Below, one piece after another: positions 11,700-22,357 of a DNA stretch of 64,000 bases. The position numbers and the translations under genes were made by a program. The number at the start of each line of letters is the position of its first letter. Position 1 is the first letter of the stretch. Source of the DNA: Gonatopus flavifemur. Lineage: Eukaryota; Arthropoda; Insecta; Hymenoptera; Dryinidae. The notes under the pieces were generated by a model that was given only the letters and a program-made list of their open reading frames with translations, made no database searches and was not told the DNA's origin. The stretch spans positions 2,232,001 to 2,296,000 of the forward strand of contig JAFFJZ010000029.1 of assembly GCA_018340375.1 (NCBI GenBank). The letters run 5' to 3'.

Positions 11700-13980
11700 A
11701 ATGCAGAGAAGTTAACGATCACGAGGATAAGATTATTGAAATATTTTATGAATGAGTTCAAATTCGGATGTATATACATTCTTCTTCCACATAAGATCAT
11801 AGAATACCTTGGCTAAAATATCTAAACGAACCTCGATATTCTTGAAGTGAAGGTTTTCAAATTACTTAGGAACTGTTCCGACTACTTCCGAACCAAGATT
11901 TGACACATGTGAAGAGTTTCGAATCACTTAGGATTCTTTTCCAAATTACAATTGATTCCACCAACTTCTGCAATTCAGACGAAAAGAGTTTAGGTTTCCT
12001 CACATATTACCTAAACTACATTATAAATTCGGTTTGTTACCTCAAAGTACACCTCTTGTGTACAATGCTGTCATCGCTTAATGTACGACCTCAAAGTGTG
12101 TATTATATATGCAGTTTCCCAATGATCATGTTTGCGACCTCAAACCCCCAAACAGGTGCATATTTGTGGAAAGTTAGATTTGCGGACTCAAAGAATACCT
12201 TGTGTGCACAGTGCCGAAACCAGTTTATATGCGACTCCAAAGTATAGAAGAGACTAGGGTGATTGTGAAAACATGAGGATGATCGCAAAAAGCTCCAAGA
12301 AATCACTCAAATATCAGACACCTCCGCATTGAAAATTGAAGTATGATTAATCAACTTCAAGTTCAATCAGAGTTTTTATGAGGGATCTTCAGATTGAATT
12401 GGGATTTCAAGATGAAGATAACCCTTGACGTTTGGACTGACCCGAATACCACGGGTGATTACGAATAATGTTGCAAACTGTTACTGATTTGTTTCCGTAG
12501 CATATCACATAACATAGTGTACATCCGAACAGTATGTGTGGAGAATCATTATGGCGATATTATAAACAAAGGAAAAGCTCTCACGGAGTGAAATTTCACT
12601 CAAACAAAAAATCAACACAAAATATTCAATTCTCACAGAATTCCTCATTTGAATTTATGAATCATTTTCAAAGAAACATCAACGAAAATGAATATGAAAT
12701 GATGATTCAAGACAGAAGACATCTATATCTAGCGACATCAATTGATCACATCTGTTTTATTGAACCCGTTCGTAATTGTTCCATGCCAATTGCAACAACA
12801 TATAACATAGAACAAACCTAAGGGTTATGATGAAAAATAGGAAATTATTATGGAAATCGAATCTTGATCGATACGACTTCGCAAAACTAAGTATTCAGTG
12901 TAATGTTAATTGAAATTCCAAGAAATCTGTTGCCTCGTTCAACAAACCAACGGTACATCAGAATCATTGAATTTTTCATCAGTCAGCTTGAAAACTGAAC
13001 TGTTTCCCTCCTCTGGAGGAAGTGAAAATATCAAGCATATACTACACTGTTAGAAAAATCTGTTTGGAATTTAATGTAAAAAGTTTGGAAGCAATTAACA
13101 CACACAATTGTGTATCAATTTTCAAACATTTTTGTATCCCCAAAATAATAGACAGAATTTTGAAATTTAATCCACAACATGATAAAAATCGATGTAAAAA
13201 AAATGCATGAATTTTCAACACTATATTACTTAATTTCCAAAATTCCTCCCAAATGTTTCATCATGTTATGGTGTGAAATTAATACAAAAGTTCTGAAAAT
13301 CAAAATACATATATGAATGAATTATTAGAATCGCGTGATTTGATTTTACGATCAATTTTCAACACCGCATTATTTAATTTGAAAAATCCTTCCTGAATAC
13401 TTCATCATGTTTTGTTACAAAATTAATACAAAAAATTCTGAAAATGAAAATACATATATGAGCGAATTATTAGAACTGCGTGATTTGATTTCACAATTAG
13501 TGATGTTAATTTTACAACAAGTAATTTTCCCTACAAAAATTCACATCGAAAGGGTAGAACACGATTGTTCCGAAATTTCCTGATTCATTGAAAACCAGTA
13601 CTTTCTAGTCATTCCTCAAAATCTACCAGTTTTCAACAGATCGGGGAATTTCAGGTTCACACACTTTCGGGATAATCGCATATATCGGGACATGAATTTT
13701 CACAAACTGTTATGAATTTCAAAACTTTTGTTCGAAGTTCATGAAATATGTGATTGATTTTTCAACATCCGAATGTGGAATACAATTCATATAGCGCCCT
13801 TGAAAATTAATGTACTTTTTTCTATGAACGTATATTAGATTCACAAACATTTTTAACAGTGTAGGCAATCTCACTTGCGAGAACGCATGGCTGTAACTGA
13901 ACAGGAATATAAAGAAATCACGGTGAACGGCTTCACCCCGCGTTCGTAATTACCCTACTCTCTCCTACATTGCACATATA
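11700..13980. other. Unassigned AT-rich interval with repeat fragments
   Basis: No gene recognised in about 2.3 kb. 12155-12247 is a diverged direct copy of 14455-14547 (shared phrases TGCATATTTGTG and TTATATGCGACTCCAAAGTA). A 144-bp tandem duplication is listed separately. Short open frames here (for example 11900-12247 and 12534-12821) have no family resemblance. Confidence 0.5.
13211..13498. repeat. Tandem duplication, 144-bp unit
   Basis: Two head-to-tail copies, starting ATTTTCAACAC at 13211 and 13355. They share blocks such as TTCATCATGTT, AATTAATACAAAA and AATACATATATGA with moderate divergence. No coding content. Confidence 0.75.
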
Positions 13981-14068
13981 CCCGACTAGGAATTTGGTCG
14001 GGCAAACTTCAGGGCCTTATGTTACCTCATAAGGCCCCTACTTCTACCTCACCAAATTTCTAGTCAGG
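13981..14068. repeat. Small palindromic (hairpin) repeat
   Basis: Arms of 41 nt (13981-14021 and 14028-14068) are imperfect inverse copies around a 6-nt loop (TTACCT); both arms contain AATTTGGT and GGGCCTTATG or their complements. A half copy of the same unit is present in the opposite orientation at 21635-21680. It resembles a small fold-back MITE. Confidence 0.65.
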
Positions 14069-14070
14069 AA

Positions 14071-14241
14071 GCATTATGCAGATGCATTTCATCGTGACCT
14101 CTAGGTCCGAGATGCAGGGATTCCTGATCGATCTCAAAGTGTACATCCGGTGCTGAGACCTCAAACTGAACGAATAATGTACAAAAGTTTGAGGTCGGAC
14201 CTCAAAGTATCGAAATGTCCCTGAACTATGCATCCCGTGAC
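14071..14241 (+). repeat. Direct repeat, copy 1
   Basis: About 170 bp matched by 14560-14730 at roughly 80 percent by eye; shared phrases include GCAGATGCATTTCAT, TCAAAGTATCGAA and a terminal CGTGAC. The two copies flank a scrap of reverse transcriptase. Confidence 0.7.
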
Positions 14242-14483
14242 CCAATGCCATCATTGATATTCAAACAAGACTTTTCTGGTAATATTGTTTTCATGATGTT
14301 GAGAATATCCTCTAACTCAGCACCACTCGTAGCTAATATAGCTATGTCATCCACAAATCTTAACACGCTTACATTTTCTCCCTGAATCTGTGATTTCAAT
14401 TGCACTTGCTCCTTCACTTCGTTCATCGCTCCTTTCATATACAAATTTGAATCAGGTGCATATTTGTGAAAAATTAGATTCAC
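14226..14483 (-). pseudogene. LINE reverse transcriptase fragment
   Basis: The minus-strand frame reads MKGAMNEVKEQVQLKSQIQG, then VSVLRFVDDIAILATSGAEL. The F-V-D-D box with its hydrophobic context is the catalytic motif of non-LTR reverse transcriptases, with the first Ala of FADD changed to Val. Only about 75 residues of the palm domain remain, with nothing recognisable on either side, so it is a fragment caught between two direct repeats. The LINE clade cannot be assigned. Confidence 0.7.
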
Positions 14484-14559
14484 GATCTTAAACTACACAT
14501 TGTATGTACAATGCTGAAATCGTTTTATATGCGACTCCAAAGTATACATTGCACATATA

Positions 14560-14730
14560 GCATTACGCAGATGCATTTCATTGTGACTTCTAGGTCCTAG
14601 ATGCAAGAATTCCTGATCGCCCCCAAAGTATACATTCCGTGCCCAGACCTCAAAATGATCGAAGAATGTATAAAAGTTTGAGGTGGGACCCCAAAGTATC
14701 GAAGTGTCCCCGACCTATCTATCACGTGAC
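14560..14730 (+). repeat. Direct repeat, copy 2
   Basis: Second copy of the unit at 14071-14241. Its end lies about 40 bp from the left terminus of the inverted-repeat transposon starting at 14769. Confidence 0.7.
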
Positions 14731-14768
14731 ACATCACGCAACCCCAAACTATTCAAATTATGTATATA

Positions 14769-16804
14769 CAGGGCGTCCCATTTGAAACAGGACAGCTGAA
14801 TAACTCTTCAGGGAATGGAGGGGGAAAAAAATTGTTCAGATAAAAGTTGTAGGGTTCAAAGGGGGCCATAAGATGGTGACCTTGAATTTGACCTTGAGGT
14901 CAATTTTGAGCATAATTGATGGTCAAAGTATATTTTTTCAAATGGAAAACCCTACGTTCGACCTCAGAAATGGAAAGAGCGGAAAATTTTACGTCCGAAT
15001 ATGTTAACATATCAGGTCATTTAGAGGTCATTTGAAGGTCAAAAAACCATTTTCTATGGATTTTCACGGAAAAGCCTCAAACGAGTCGTTTCTCTGACCA
15101 AAGTTATCAAAGTTAAAGTGAAACCCCACGTTTCGACCTTGAATTCGACCTTGAGAACGACAATGAATGCCAAATTTGAAACAATAATTAAAAAATTATT
15201 TATTTTTCCAGTTCGTCGTTTTATAATTACAGATGGCACAAATCCGTTGACGGGTAAGACACACTTATTGCAGGAGATGTTCGAATTGACCGCCATTTAC
15301 TTCAATACATAACTCCAGCCGGCGTCGAAAGTTTCCAAGAACAGACTGAAAAACTTCTGCACGAATATTCGCAATTGCGTATCTGATGCGTTGTTGTAGA
15401 TCCACAGGTGTTGTTGGTCGGTTGGTATAAACGACATTTTTTACGTAACCCCACAAATAAAAATCTAGAGGGGTGAGATCAGGAGATCTTGCCGGCCAGA
15501 GTTACAAATCCACCTCGACCAATCCAACGATTGGGGAAAAGGCTATTTAGATAATCCCTCACACATCGAGCAAAGTGTGGTGGTGCACCGTCTTGCTGAT
15601 ACCACATCCTCTGCCTAGTTGCTAATGTCACATCTTCCATGAGAACTGGTAATTCATTCTGTAAAAACTGTAGATGATTAGGACCGTTAACAGTTCCATC
15701 AAAAAAATTCGGCCCAATAACTTGATTGTTTAGAATTCCACACCAAACATTTATACTCCACCGATGCTGATGATCAACTTGTTGAGTCCAGTGCGGGTTT
15801 TGCGCTGACCAATAGTGGCTATTGTGACGATTTAACAAGCCAGTACTTTGAAACGTTGATTCATCACTAAAAAGAACATATCGAAAGAAATCGGGCGCTT
15901 CGTTCAACCTCTGTAAAGCCCAGTGGCAAAAGTTAACCCGATTCTGCATATCTTGTTGAGATAATTCTTGGGTCAGTGTGATGTGGTACGGATGATATTG
16001 AGCAGCTTGTAGAATTCTGTGTGCCGTACTGCGTGGAATACCCAAATCGCGTTCAATATCACGTAAACTAACATGAGGATTCATGTGTATTATTGCTAAA
16101 ACAGCAACGCATCGAGGGTCGTTAAAGTTGAAACCTTGATTGTTTCGGCGTTGACCAATCCTTCCTTGTCGACAATTTCTTTCAACTTGGCGAATGACTT
16201 CTGGAGAAGGATGATGCTGCCGATCTCCAAACCGCTCTCTGTACAATCGTGACGCTCTTTGATACACTCCGCGACACTCACCCAAGATAATTAAAATATC
16301 AACACATTCGTTGGGTGAATAAACCATTTTGAACCCGCACTTACACCGTAAACGATGAAAACTTCTCAATGATCATTTTCGTACTGATATGAAGAATAAA
16401 CTCTGAAGGTTAGTTCTGTTTACTTTCAATTCAAGGTCGAAACGTGGGGTTTCACTTCAACTTTAATAACTTTGGTCAGAGAAACGACTCGTTTGAGGCT
16501 TTTTCGTGAAAATCCATAGAAAATGGTTTTTTGACCTTCAAATGACCTCTAAATGACCTGATATGTTAACATATTCGGACGTAAAATTTTCCGCTCTTTC
16601 CATTTCTGAGGTCGAACGTAGGGTTTTCCATTTGAAAAAATATACTTTGACCATCAATTATGCTCAAAATTGACCTCAAGGTCAAATTCAAGGTCACCAT
16701 CTTATGGCCCCCTTTGAACCCTACAACTTTTATCTGAACAATTTTTTTCCCCCTCCATTCCCTGAAGAGTTATTCAGCTGTCCTGTTTCAAATGGGACGC
16801 CCTG
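14769..16804 (-). mobile_element. Tc1/mariner-superfamily element with ~380-bp terminal inverted repeats
   Basis: Bounded by TA at 14767-14768 and 16805-16806. It starts CAGGGCGTCCCATTTGAA and ends with the inverse. Arms run 14769-15151 and 16425-16804 with only a few mismatches over about 380 bp, unusually long for the superfamily. The transposase lies between the arms on the minus strand. The termini resemble those of 22744-25166, which start CAGGGTGGTCCATTTGAA. Confidence 0.93.
15265..16327 (-). pseudogene. DDE transposase (Tc1/mariner superfamily), one frameshift
   Basis: Start chosen at the Met of MVYSPNECVDIL (16327), because the family begins near this motif and the upstream extension to 16369 is not conserved in the sister element. 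An N-terminal helix-turn-helix (DIERDLGIPRSTAHRIL) is followed by the catalytic core: Asp in LFSDESTFQS, Asp in WYQQDGAPPHF, and a third acidic residue in SPDLTPLDF about 41 residues further. The frame is broken by a single indel near 15495-15505. Downstream, the other minus frame continues SPDLTPLDFYLWGYVKNVVY to the stop at 15265. The long spacing before the third Asp sets it apart from the D34D mariners nearby. It would cut and paste this element at TA targets. Confidence 0.88.
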
Positions 16805-16806
16805 TA

Positions 16807-17348
16807 TGTGGGGCATTCTTTGTGGACGGGAGACCCTATGCGCTCCAGAATTGAGTTAGTCTTTAAAAAATTTTGCGGGGGTGCAAATGAAAGCTTGAAA
16901 CCTCTACTTTCAAATGTCGTGTGGCCCAATCCGGATTGCATAATAGTACATTCAATATGGCGGCGCAAAGAGATCAAGTGACAAAAAAGGGTTGTTTTCA
17001 GGTGATATTTACCCTTTTCAAATCATTCAAAACAGCTCGAAACTTCCGTTTCCTTGGTTTTTGGGGTCGCTGATTACGAATCTGGCTGTGAAAATGTCGA
17101 ATTCATAATGGCGGATTCAATATGCCGGACTGGTATTCTCAAAATCGCTAACACGCTCGATAATTATTTCACAAGGGTTTTTGGGGTCGCTGATTACGAA
17201 TCCGGCCATGAAAATGTCGAATGAAAGCATCCAATCATCGATTTCATTCGAGAACACCCAAACCTGTCTCTTTCTATTTTCCGTCTTCGAGGAAGAATGC
17301 AAATTTCGAGGAGATTCTGAGAAAGGAATGAGACGTATGATTTTCATT
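16807..17348. repeat. Short duplication in otherwise unassigned sequence
   Basis: The phrase GGGGTCGCTGATTACGAATC followed by GGC and GAAAATGTCGA occurs twice, about 120 bp apart (from about 17062 and 17182), together with phrases of the type AATGGCGGATTCAATATG. These look like remnants of a roughly 120-bp repeat. No gene recognised. Confidence 0.5.
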
Positions 17349-18390
17349 CTATTTCGCATAAATCAGTTTTCCACTACTATGAGCACTTGAGAACCTTTTA
17401 ATGAATAGTTCTTTTGTTTTTGGTGCTGTGAAGCTATGACTTCTCAGTATTTCTGGGACCGCCGGACCCTGATCAAATCTCCTTCTGAGCGATCGAGTCA
17501 CCTTCCCATGCTCTGTTCGGTTGTAAAAAAAAGTGGTGATCGTTTTGAAATGTTTCTGACCCCAATTGAGGAGTTTCTCAGGTGATAAAATGGCATCAGA
17601 TGGTTCACATAAAAAACTACTCCTAGCAGCCTCCCTTTTGAACACTGCTCCGACACCATCTGATGCTCCCATGCCATGAGCAGTGGCATGGCTGTGCCAT
17701 TCAGCCTACACACCAAAATCTGTTTCATGATTGACCAGATTGATCATTTGGCATTTGTTTTCGAAATGTTGCACCGTCACTGAAATGAACAATTTTCTTC
17801 AAACCAAGCGTCCTTTTCATGTGTGGAATCAGCATCTTTTGCACGGTGTAAACAGCTGCTGTGTCGTGTCGTGTGCTATCCGATAGGAAAACCAGACTCT
17901 TATGTTGGAGGACCGAATTTCCTTTGTAGTAATACACCACGGGAAACACAGTGCACTGAGTATTATTGAAATGGAAGGCCTGTGACGCGTTCTGAACAGA
18001 GTATTCATAATTTTCAGAAAAGTCTGAAACAACGAGCACTTCCCCTTCGTCGAGATTATATGTCTCATCTTCGAAGAACTATGATTGCGCTTTTGCGATG
18101 AAGCTGTGAGGTTTCAAGAGCAATAATTTGTCACCCAGCTCAGCTATGAAATTACTCGTAGAAAGGATTTGTGTTAGCGAAGTTGATCGATCTGTACCAG
18201 TCCATGCAGTGAATCGTACTCGACAAATATCCTGCTCTTCCATCGATTGTTGTCAGAATTCTGGAAAAGCTTCAATATCTGGACATCTGTCGCACCCACC
18301 TCAAGTACACTCCTCGTTAGGGTATGCACAAGTAATTTTCTTCAGACAATCCTCATACCCTTTGATGGGATTTTGTGAATTTTGATTAAG
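17349..18390 (-). pseudogene. Broken transposase-like gene of a multicopy insect family
   Basis: Read on the minus strand across several frames. Recognisable blocks in order: a Cys-rich CPDIEAF region (about 18280), FTAWTGTDRSTS (about 18210), then AELGDKLLLLKPHSFIAKAQ (18155-18090). Next come LDEGEVLVVSDFSENYEY (18060-18005), FHFNNTQCTVFPVVYYYKG, DSTRHDTAAVYTVQK, VHFSDGATF, and finally MGASDGVGAVFKREAARSSF (about 17672). Stops, a frameshift near 17760 and a stop near 17707 break it. From memory, this combination matches the repetitive insect proteins sometimes annotated as cc8K15.2-like. The recurrent acidic motifs (SDFSE, FSDGA, ASDG) would fit an RNase H-fold transposase, but that is inference. 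No termini were found for its element. Confidence 0.65.
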
Positions 18391-18469
18391 TTTTTCGATA
18401 TTTACAGCATCCAATAACAACTTACAATCCTGGTGAATCGAGTCGAATCCAGCGAGTCTCTTGCTAGAG

Positions 18470-20060
18470 GAACAGGGAGGGATTCATAACGGTGGAGGAA
18501 TTGCGGACAAAATTTTTGTGTCACTCTCAACCGTCTAATCGAAAGTAGTGCAGGACGGTAGGGCAAGATATACGCGCTCTTCGCTGATTTGAGTGGAGCC
18601 TTCGACTCGATACCCCACGAATTACTATGATAAAAAATGTATCACTTGGGTATCAGTCTGAAAACCATGAGGATAATGAAATCCTTGTATGATTTTGCAA
18701 CCATACAAGTACGTACCCGCACTGGTTGTTCGGGAGAGGTAAATGTCAGCCAGGAAGTCCCACAGGGGGAAATAATGAGCCCTCCTTGTTCAACATCTTT
18801 TCGGCAGATATCATTTTTTTCGCAATAGAGGGGCTACAGGCATCAACATTTATAATTCAATTGATTTACTTATGATTCTTTATGCAGACGACCTTATCCT
18901 CCTGGCTCACTCCTCTTCAGCTGACTTGAGAGCTCAATTAAAACTTGCAAGAAAGTATTGTACGGAAAATGGTCTAACCGTGAGCAGGGGCAAAACCAAA
19001 ATCATAGTCTTCACAACGAGCGGAAGATTAGCCAAACACTCGAGAAACTTCCTTCATGAAGGGAAATCTGTGGAAAATATGAGCAACTACACTCATTTGG
19101 GTACTGTTGTCTCCTCTCCAGCTATAGGATAGCAGGCGGTGAAAGCGACCTTGGCCAAAACTAGAACAGCAACTGCACTAGTTCTCTCTATTCTCTCATC
19201 TGCCATAGTATATTTCTGGGAGGGTACCTTTAAATTATCTGATAGCATTTCCTGTATTTCATTATATGCAAGGCATCTGTGGAGTTCTAGATATGGACGT
19301 ATATTAAAAACTGCCCAACTTGAATTTTCCAAACGCCTCTTACAACTACCAAAAAGTAATGTACCTGGGTACATTATAAGTTATGAGCATGGCATACCCC
19401 AGATTTCTCCTCGCTGGTCCACCGCGCAATAGACTAGATTATCAAAATACTCCATATGGAAGATTTGAGGCTTCTGAAGGTGCTATTTTTCGAGCTTTTA
19501 GATTCGATACCCCAAGATATAAGCAATTGTTCTTAGAATTGGGTGCTTCAACTTACGACAAAGCTCATGTCAGCGAATGCAGAGAACCTCAGGGATAACT
19601 TTTCAGCAGACCATTGACGGGAACGTGAGGAGACATTTTGTCAGGATTATCTACGCGAATGAGAGAACTAGACCTGAAGAGATGTTGTCAATCCCTCTCA
19701 GGTCGCCTTCGCTTGCTAGATCGCTCAATGATGATTTTGCCACTTGTTATTCCTTGAGATGTCCAATTATTTTCGCGATAACGAGAATTCAAGGTTGATT
19801 AGCTGATATCCACTCACGCAAAATTATCTTGGATAATATTGAATACTCTGACAATCCTTCTTTGTGTTGTGAACAAGGTCAAAAGCAAACATTACGGCAT
19901 ATTATACGGGAATGTATAATTAGGAACTTTTGTCTACCCTTTCATCAAGGTGTCGGCATTACGGCCCACTTCATGGCGGCTGGAAATCACGTTCATCAAA
20001 GGTGTTGCAATTCTCGCGCGCTGCATTGAAGGGAAATATTATTAGGTATTTCAACGAACT
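18470..20060 (+). pseudogene. Degenerate non-LTR retrotransposon (LINE) remnant
   Basis: Reverse transcriptase blocks in order with stops and shifts between them: ALFADLSGAFDSIPHELL (18570-18625), HLGISLKTMRIMKSLYDFA (from 18643), EVPQGEIMSP (about 18755), ILYADDLILLAHSSS (18875-18920, with the catalytic Ala-Asp-Asp), then a thumb region ending near VPGYIISYEHG (19390). The C-terminal part around 19870-19930 holds a Cys-rich segment with LRHIIRECI, like the terminal zinc finger of R1/Jockey-type LINEs. No ORF1 or endonuclease is seen, so the copy is 5'-truncated. Clade assignment is uncertain. Confidence 0.75.
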
Positions 20061-20506
20061 TGCTGTTACCACGCGGAATGATTCGAAACCACTTTCGTTA
20101 AAACACGGTATCGCTATATTCACGTAACCAAGTTCGTTTTCTAAACTTTCAGAAACCCTCTCACTGCTGCTTGGATAAAAACCAAGTCTCCATATGTGAC
20201 TAGTTGAAAATGAATATCAGATAGCTTCACAATCGAAGGATGGCTTACACGTAAAACACTAGTATTTCTGTCTGAATGAGCCTGATGTGACATGAGTTGT
20301 GCTAGTGCAATGAATCAATCGTCCCTATTGATAATGTGAGCTGGAACTCATGAACCTTTGGTTTGAAAAGATAACTCCCGCTCTCATGAATGTTTCATAG
20401 TCACAATCGATTTCAATTGTTTCAGAGAGGTTTGACACCTGTGAATAATATTCAGTTGATATCACTCCGAGTTCCTTCTAGAATCCCGATTTTTACTCAG
20501 TGAAGT
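20061..20506. other. Unassigned sequence
   Basis: About 450 bp with no recognised gene or repeat. The left inverted repeat of the following mariner was searched for here by eye and not found. Confidence 0.4.
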
Positions 20507-21556
20507 ATGTCAAATTTCGTTTTAACTGCGCAGCATTTGCGGGAGGTGCTAGTTTTCTGTTTTAATTGGAAAAAAAGTGCAGCTGAAGCCCATCGAATGC
20601 TTGTGGAAGTTTATGGTGACAATGCTCCAACTGATGAATCATGTAGGGAATGGTTTCGACGTTTCAAGAATGGCGATTTCAGTGTCGAAGACAAGCCTCG
20701 CTCAGGACAACCACAAAAATTCGAGAACGAGGAATTGGAGGCTTTACTCGACGAAGATCCGAGTCAAACGGAACAGGAGCTTGCGGAATCATTAGGAGTT
20801 ACGTAACAAGCAGTTTCCGTACGATTACAATCCATGGGCATGATTCAAAAGCAAGGCAATTGGGTGCCTTATAACTTAAAGCCTAGAGACATTGAACGGC
20901 GATTTCTCACTTGCGAGCAGCTCATTCAAAGACAACGAAGAAAGGGGTTCTTACATCGGATTGTGACAGGAGATGAAAAATGGATATCCTACGATAACCC
21001 CAAGAAAAGAAAATACTATGCTATGCCCGGTCAATCGTTGCCATCGATTTCAACATCGACACCAAAGAGGAATATTCATGGTTCAAAGATCATGCGGTGT
21101 ATCTGGTGGGACCAAAAGGGTGTTATATACTATGAGTGGCTGGAACCTGGTGATTATATTACGGATGATCGGTATAGGCAACAATTGATTCGTTTGAGTC
21201 GTGCGTTACGAGGAAAACGTCCGGGATACAAGGAAAGACATGACAAAGTTATTCTTTTACATGATAACGCTCGGCTTCATGTCGCAAAAGTAGTGAAAAA
21301 TCATCTTGAAACGTTGAAGTGGGATATCCTGCCGCACCCGCCGTACTCGCCGGACATTACTCCTTCTGATTACTGGTTATTCCGACAGATGCAGCACGAT
21401 TTGGCAGGCCACCGGTTCACTTCGTTCGAAGAAATCGAAAATTGGCTCCTAACTTGGATTGCCTCGAAAGACGAGACGTTTTCCTGTAACGGGGTTCGGA
21501 AATTACCCGAAAGATGGGAATACGTGATAGCCAGCGATGGACAATACTTGGATTAA
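20507..21556 (+). pseudogene. Mariner transposase, single nonsense stop
   Basis: Starts MSNFVLTAQHLREV and ends SDGQYLD, about 349 codons plus stop, within one frame. The only interruption is TAA at 20804-20806, immediately after LAESLGVT; the following open segment is in the same frame. The catalytic triad is complete: Asp in VTGDEKWISYDNP, Asp in LLHDNARLHV, and Asp in TPSDYWLF exactly 34 residues later (D34D). The helix-turn-helix region has AAEAHRMLVEVYGDNA. It is the same subfamily as the wreck at 8358-9386. With one stop it cannot yield full-length transposase, but it is much fresher than that copy. Confidence 0.92.
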
Positions 21557-21632
21557 TTTGATAATTCGTGTTCTTCTGTAATAAACGCATCTTTAACTGT
21601 AAAAAACGGACCGAATTAATTTGTACTCCCAA
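20507..21632 (+). mobile_element. Mariner transposon, left terminus missing
   Basis: A full transposase frame followed by a right terminus ending GTACTCCCAA at 21632 before TA at 21633-21634. No inverse of this terminus is visible upstream of the ATG, so the left end is deleted or highly diverged; the start given is that of the coding frame. The right end directly abuts a half copy of the palindromic repeat seen at 13981-14068. Confidence 0.8.
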
Positions 21633-21634
21633 TA

Positions 21635-21680
21635 ACATAAGGCCCTGAAGTTTGCCCGACCAAATGTCACGTCGGGGTAG
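21635..21680. repeat. Half copy of small palindromic repeat
   Basis: CATAAGGCCCTGAAGTTTGC followed by CCGACCAAAT is the exact inverse of part of the 13981-14021 arm. Its partner arm is absent. It lies immediately outside the mariner end. Confidence 0.65.
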
Positions 21681-21734
21681 TCAGATTCAAGGCAAATATA
21701 ATTGTTGATATGGGAAGCGAATCCAAAAACTTAC

Positions 21735-21834
21735 CGGTTCAACTGGGCCATCTCCGTCCTTTCCTAGGGACTGACCCTCCGACCATCCCATTTTCGATAA
21801 CAATTGGAATCCTTTATTGTCCTTTGCTATTGAT
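21735..21834 (-). CDS. Aggf1: AGGF1-like gene, G-patch exon
   Basis: The minus-strand exon encodes a G-patch start: DNKGFQLLSKMGWSEGQSLG followed by KDGDGPVEP. It is preceded by the splice acceptor TTTTCATAG ending at 21835 and followed by the donor GTAAGT beginning at 21734. It joins in phase to the 21915-22357 exon: that exon ends in GA and this one begins with A, giving an intact Glu codon. G-patch domains bind RNA or DEAH helicases. In AGGF1 (angiogenic factor with G-patch and FHA domains) this domain follows the FHA domain, as here. The rest of the G-patch and the C-terminus would lie further along the minus strand (below 21735) and were not found. Confidence 0.85.
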
Positions 21835-21914
21835 CTATGAAAAGAGTAGGAATTCATGATACACAGTCATAAATCATTCATGAAAGTACATGTTTTTATT
21901 GCAAGAATACCTAC
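21835..21914 (-). other. Intron of AGGF1-like gene
   Basis: 80 nt on the minus strand with donor GTAGGT at 21914 and acceptor ending CATAG at 21835. Removing it keeps the reading frame between the FHA and G-patch coding segments. The length is typical of short insect introns. Confidence 0.8.
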
Positions 21915-22357
21915 TCATTCAAGGAGCTTTGTTGGGTCTTTGCATGTTCATTTTGAGAACCGACACATTTTCTTCTTGCTCGAGCTCTGTCTTGATAACC
22001 GGTAACCAATTGACTAGCAGCTATTGCATTGTTCTTTTCTAAACCGAACTTATTTTTCAGACGTTTCAGTTCTAATTTATGTGAATATTTCTTAGATACT
22101 TTGTTCTCTTCCGTAACAAGATTTTGCTGAACCAGGCCTGGCTCACAATACCCACAGGTTCCATTTCCATTATGTATGTGACATAATAATTTCGTACCAC
22201 CTACTTGGACAATTGATCCATGATTTACTGCATGACGCGCAGACTCTTGTTTAGCAACAGACAATCTTTTGCCGTTGAGAAAAGTACCATTCCTTGAGCC
22301 TAAATCAATCATTTCGTAACATTTTTCGTCCTCGTTATACAGGAATCTAGCATGGTG
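21915..22357 (-). CDS. Aggf1: AGGF1-like gene, FHA-domain exon
   Basis: The minus-strand exon begins after the acceptor ATTACAG (22358 upward). It encodes the C-terminal half of a forkhead-associated domain: HHARFLYNEDEKCYEM, then IDLGSRNGTFLNGKRLS, then HGSIVQVGGTKLLCHIHNG and CGYCEPGLV. It continues with a basic linker (KLELKRLKNKFGLE, then YQDRARARRKCVGSQNEHAK, ending QQSSLNE). IDLGSRNGTFLNG is the FHA signature for phosphothreonine-peptide recognition. The His-x-Gly and CEPG segments and the RAxxRR linker are characteristic of AGGF1 orthologues. The frame is clean for 147 codons and both splice sites are good, so this appears to be a real host exon. Upstream exons (OCRE and the start of FHA) should lie above 22744, beyond the transposon, but were not recognised. 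Confidence 0.87.

Noticed and set aside
13211..13498. CRISPR-like or satellite array
   Set aside because: Only two 144-bp tandem copies with no regular spacers; CRISPR is not expected in an insect nuclear genome.
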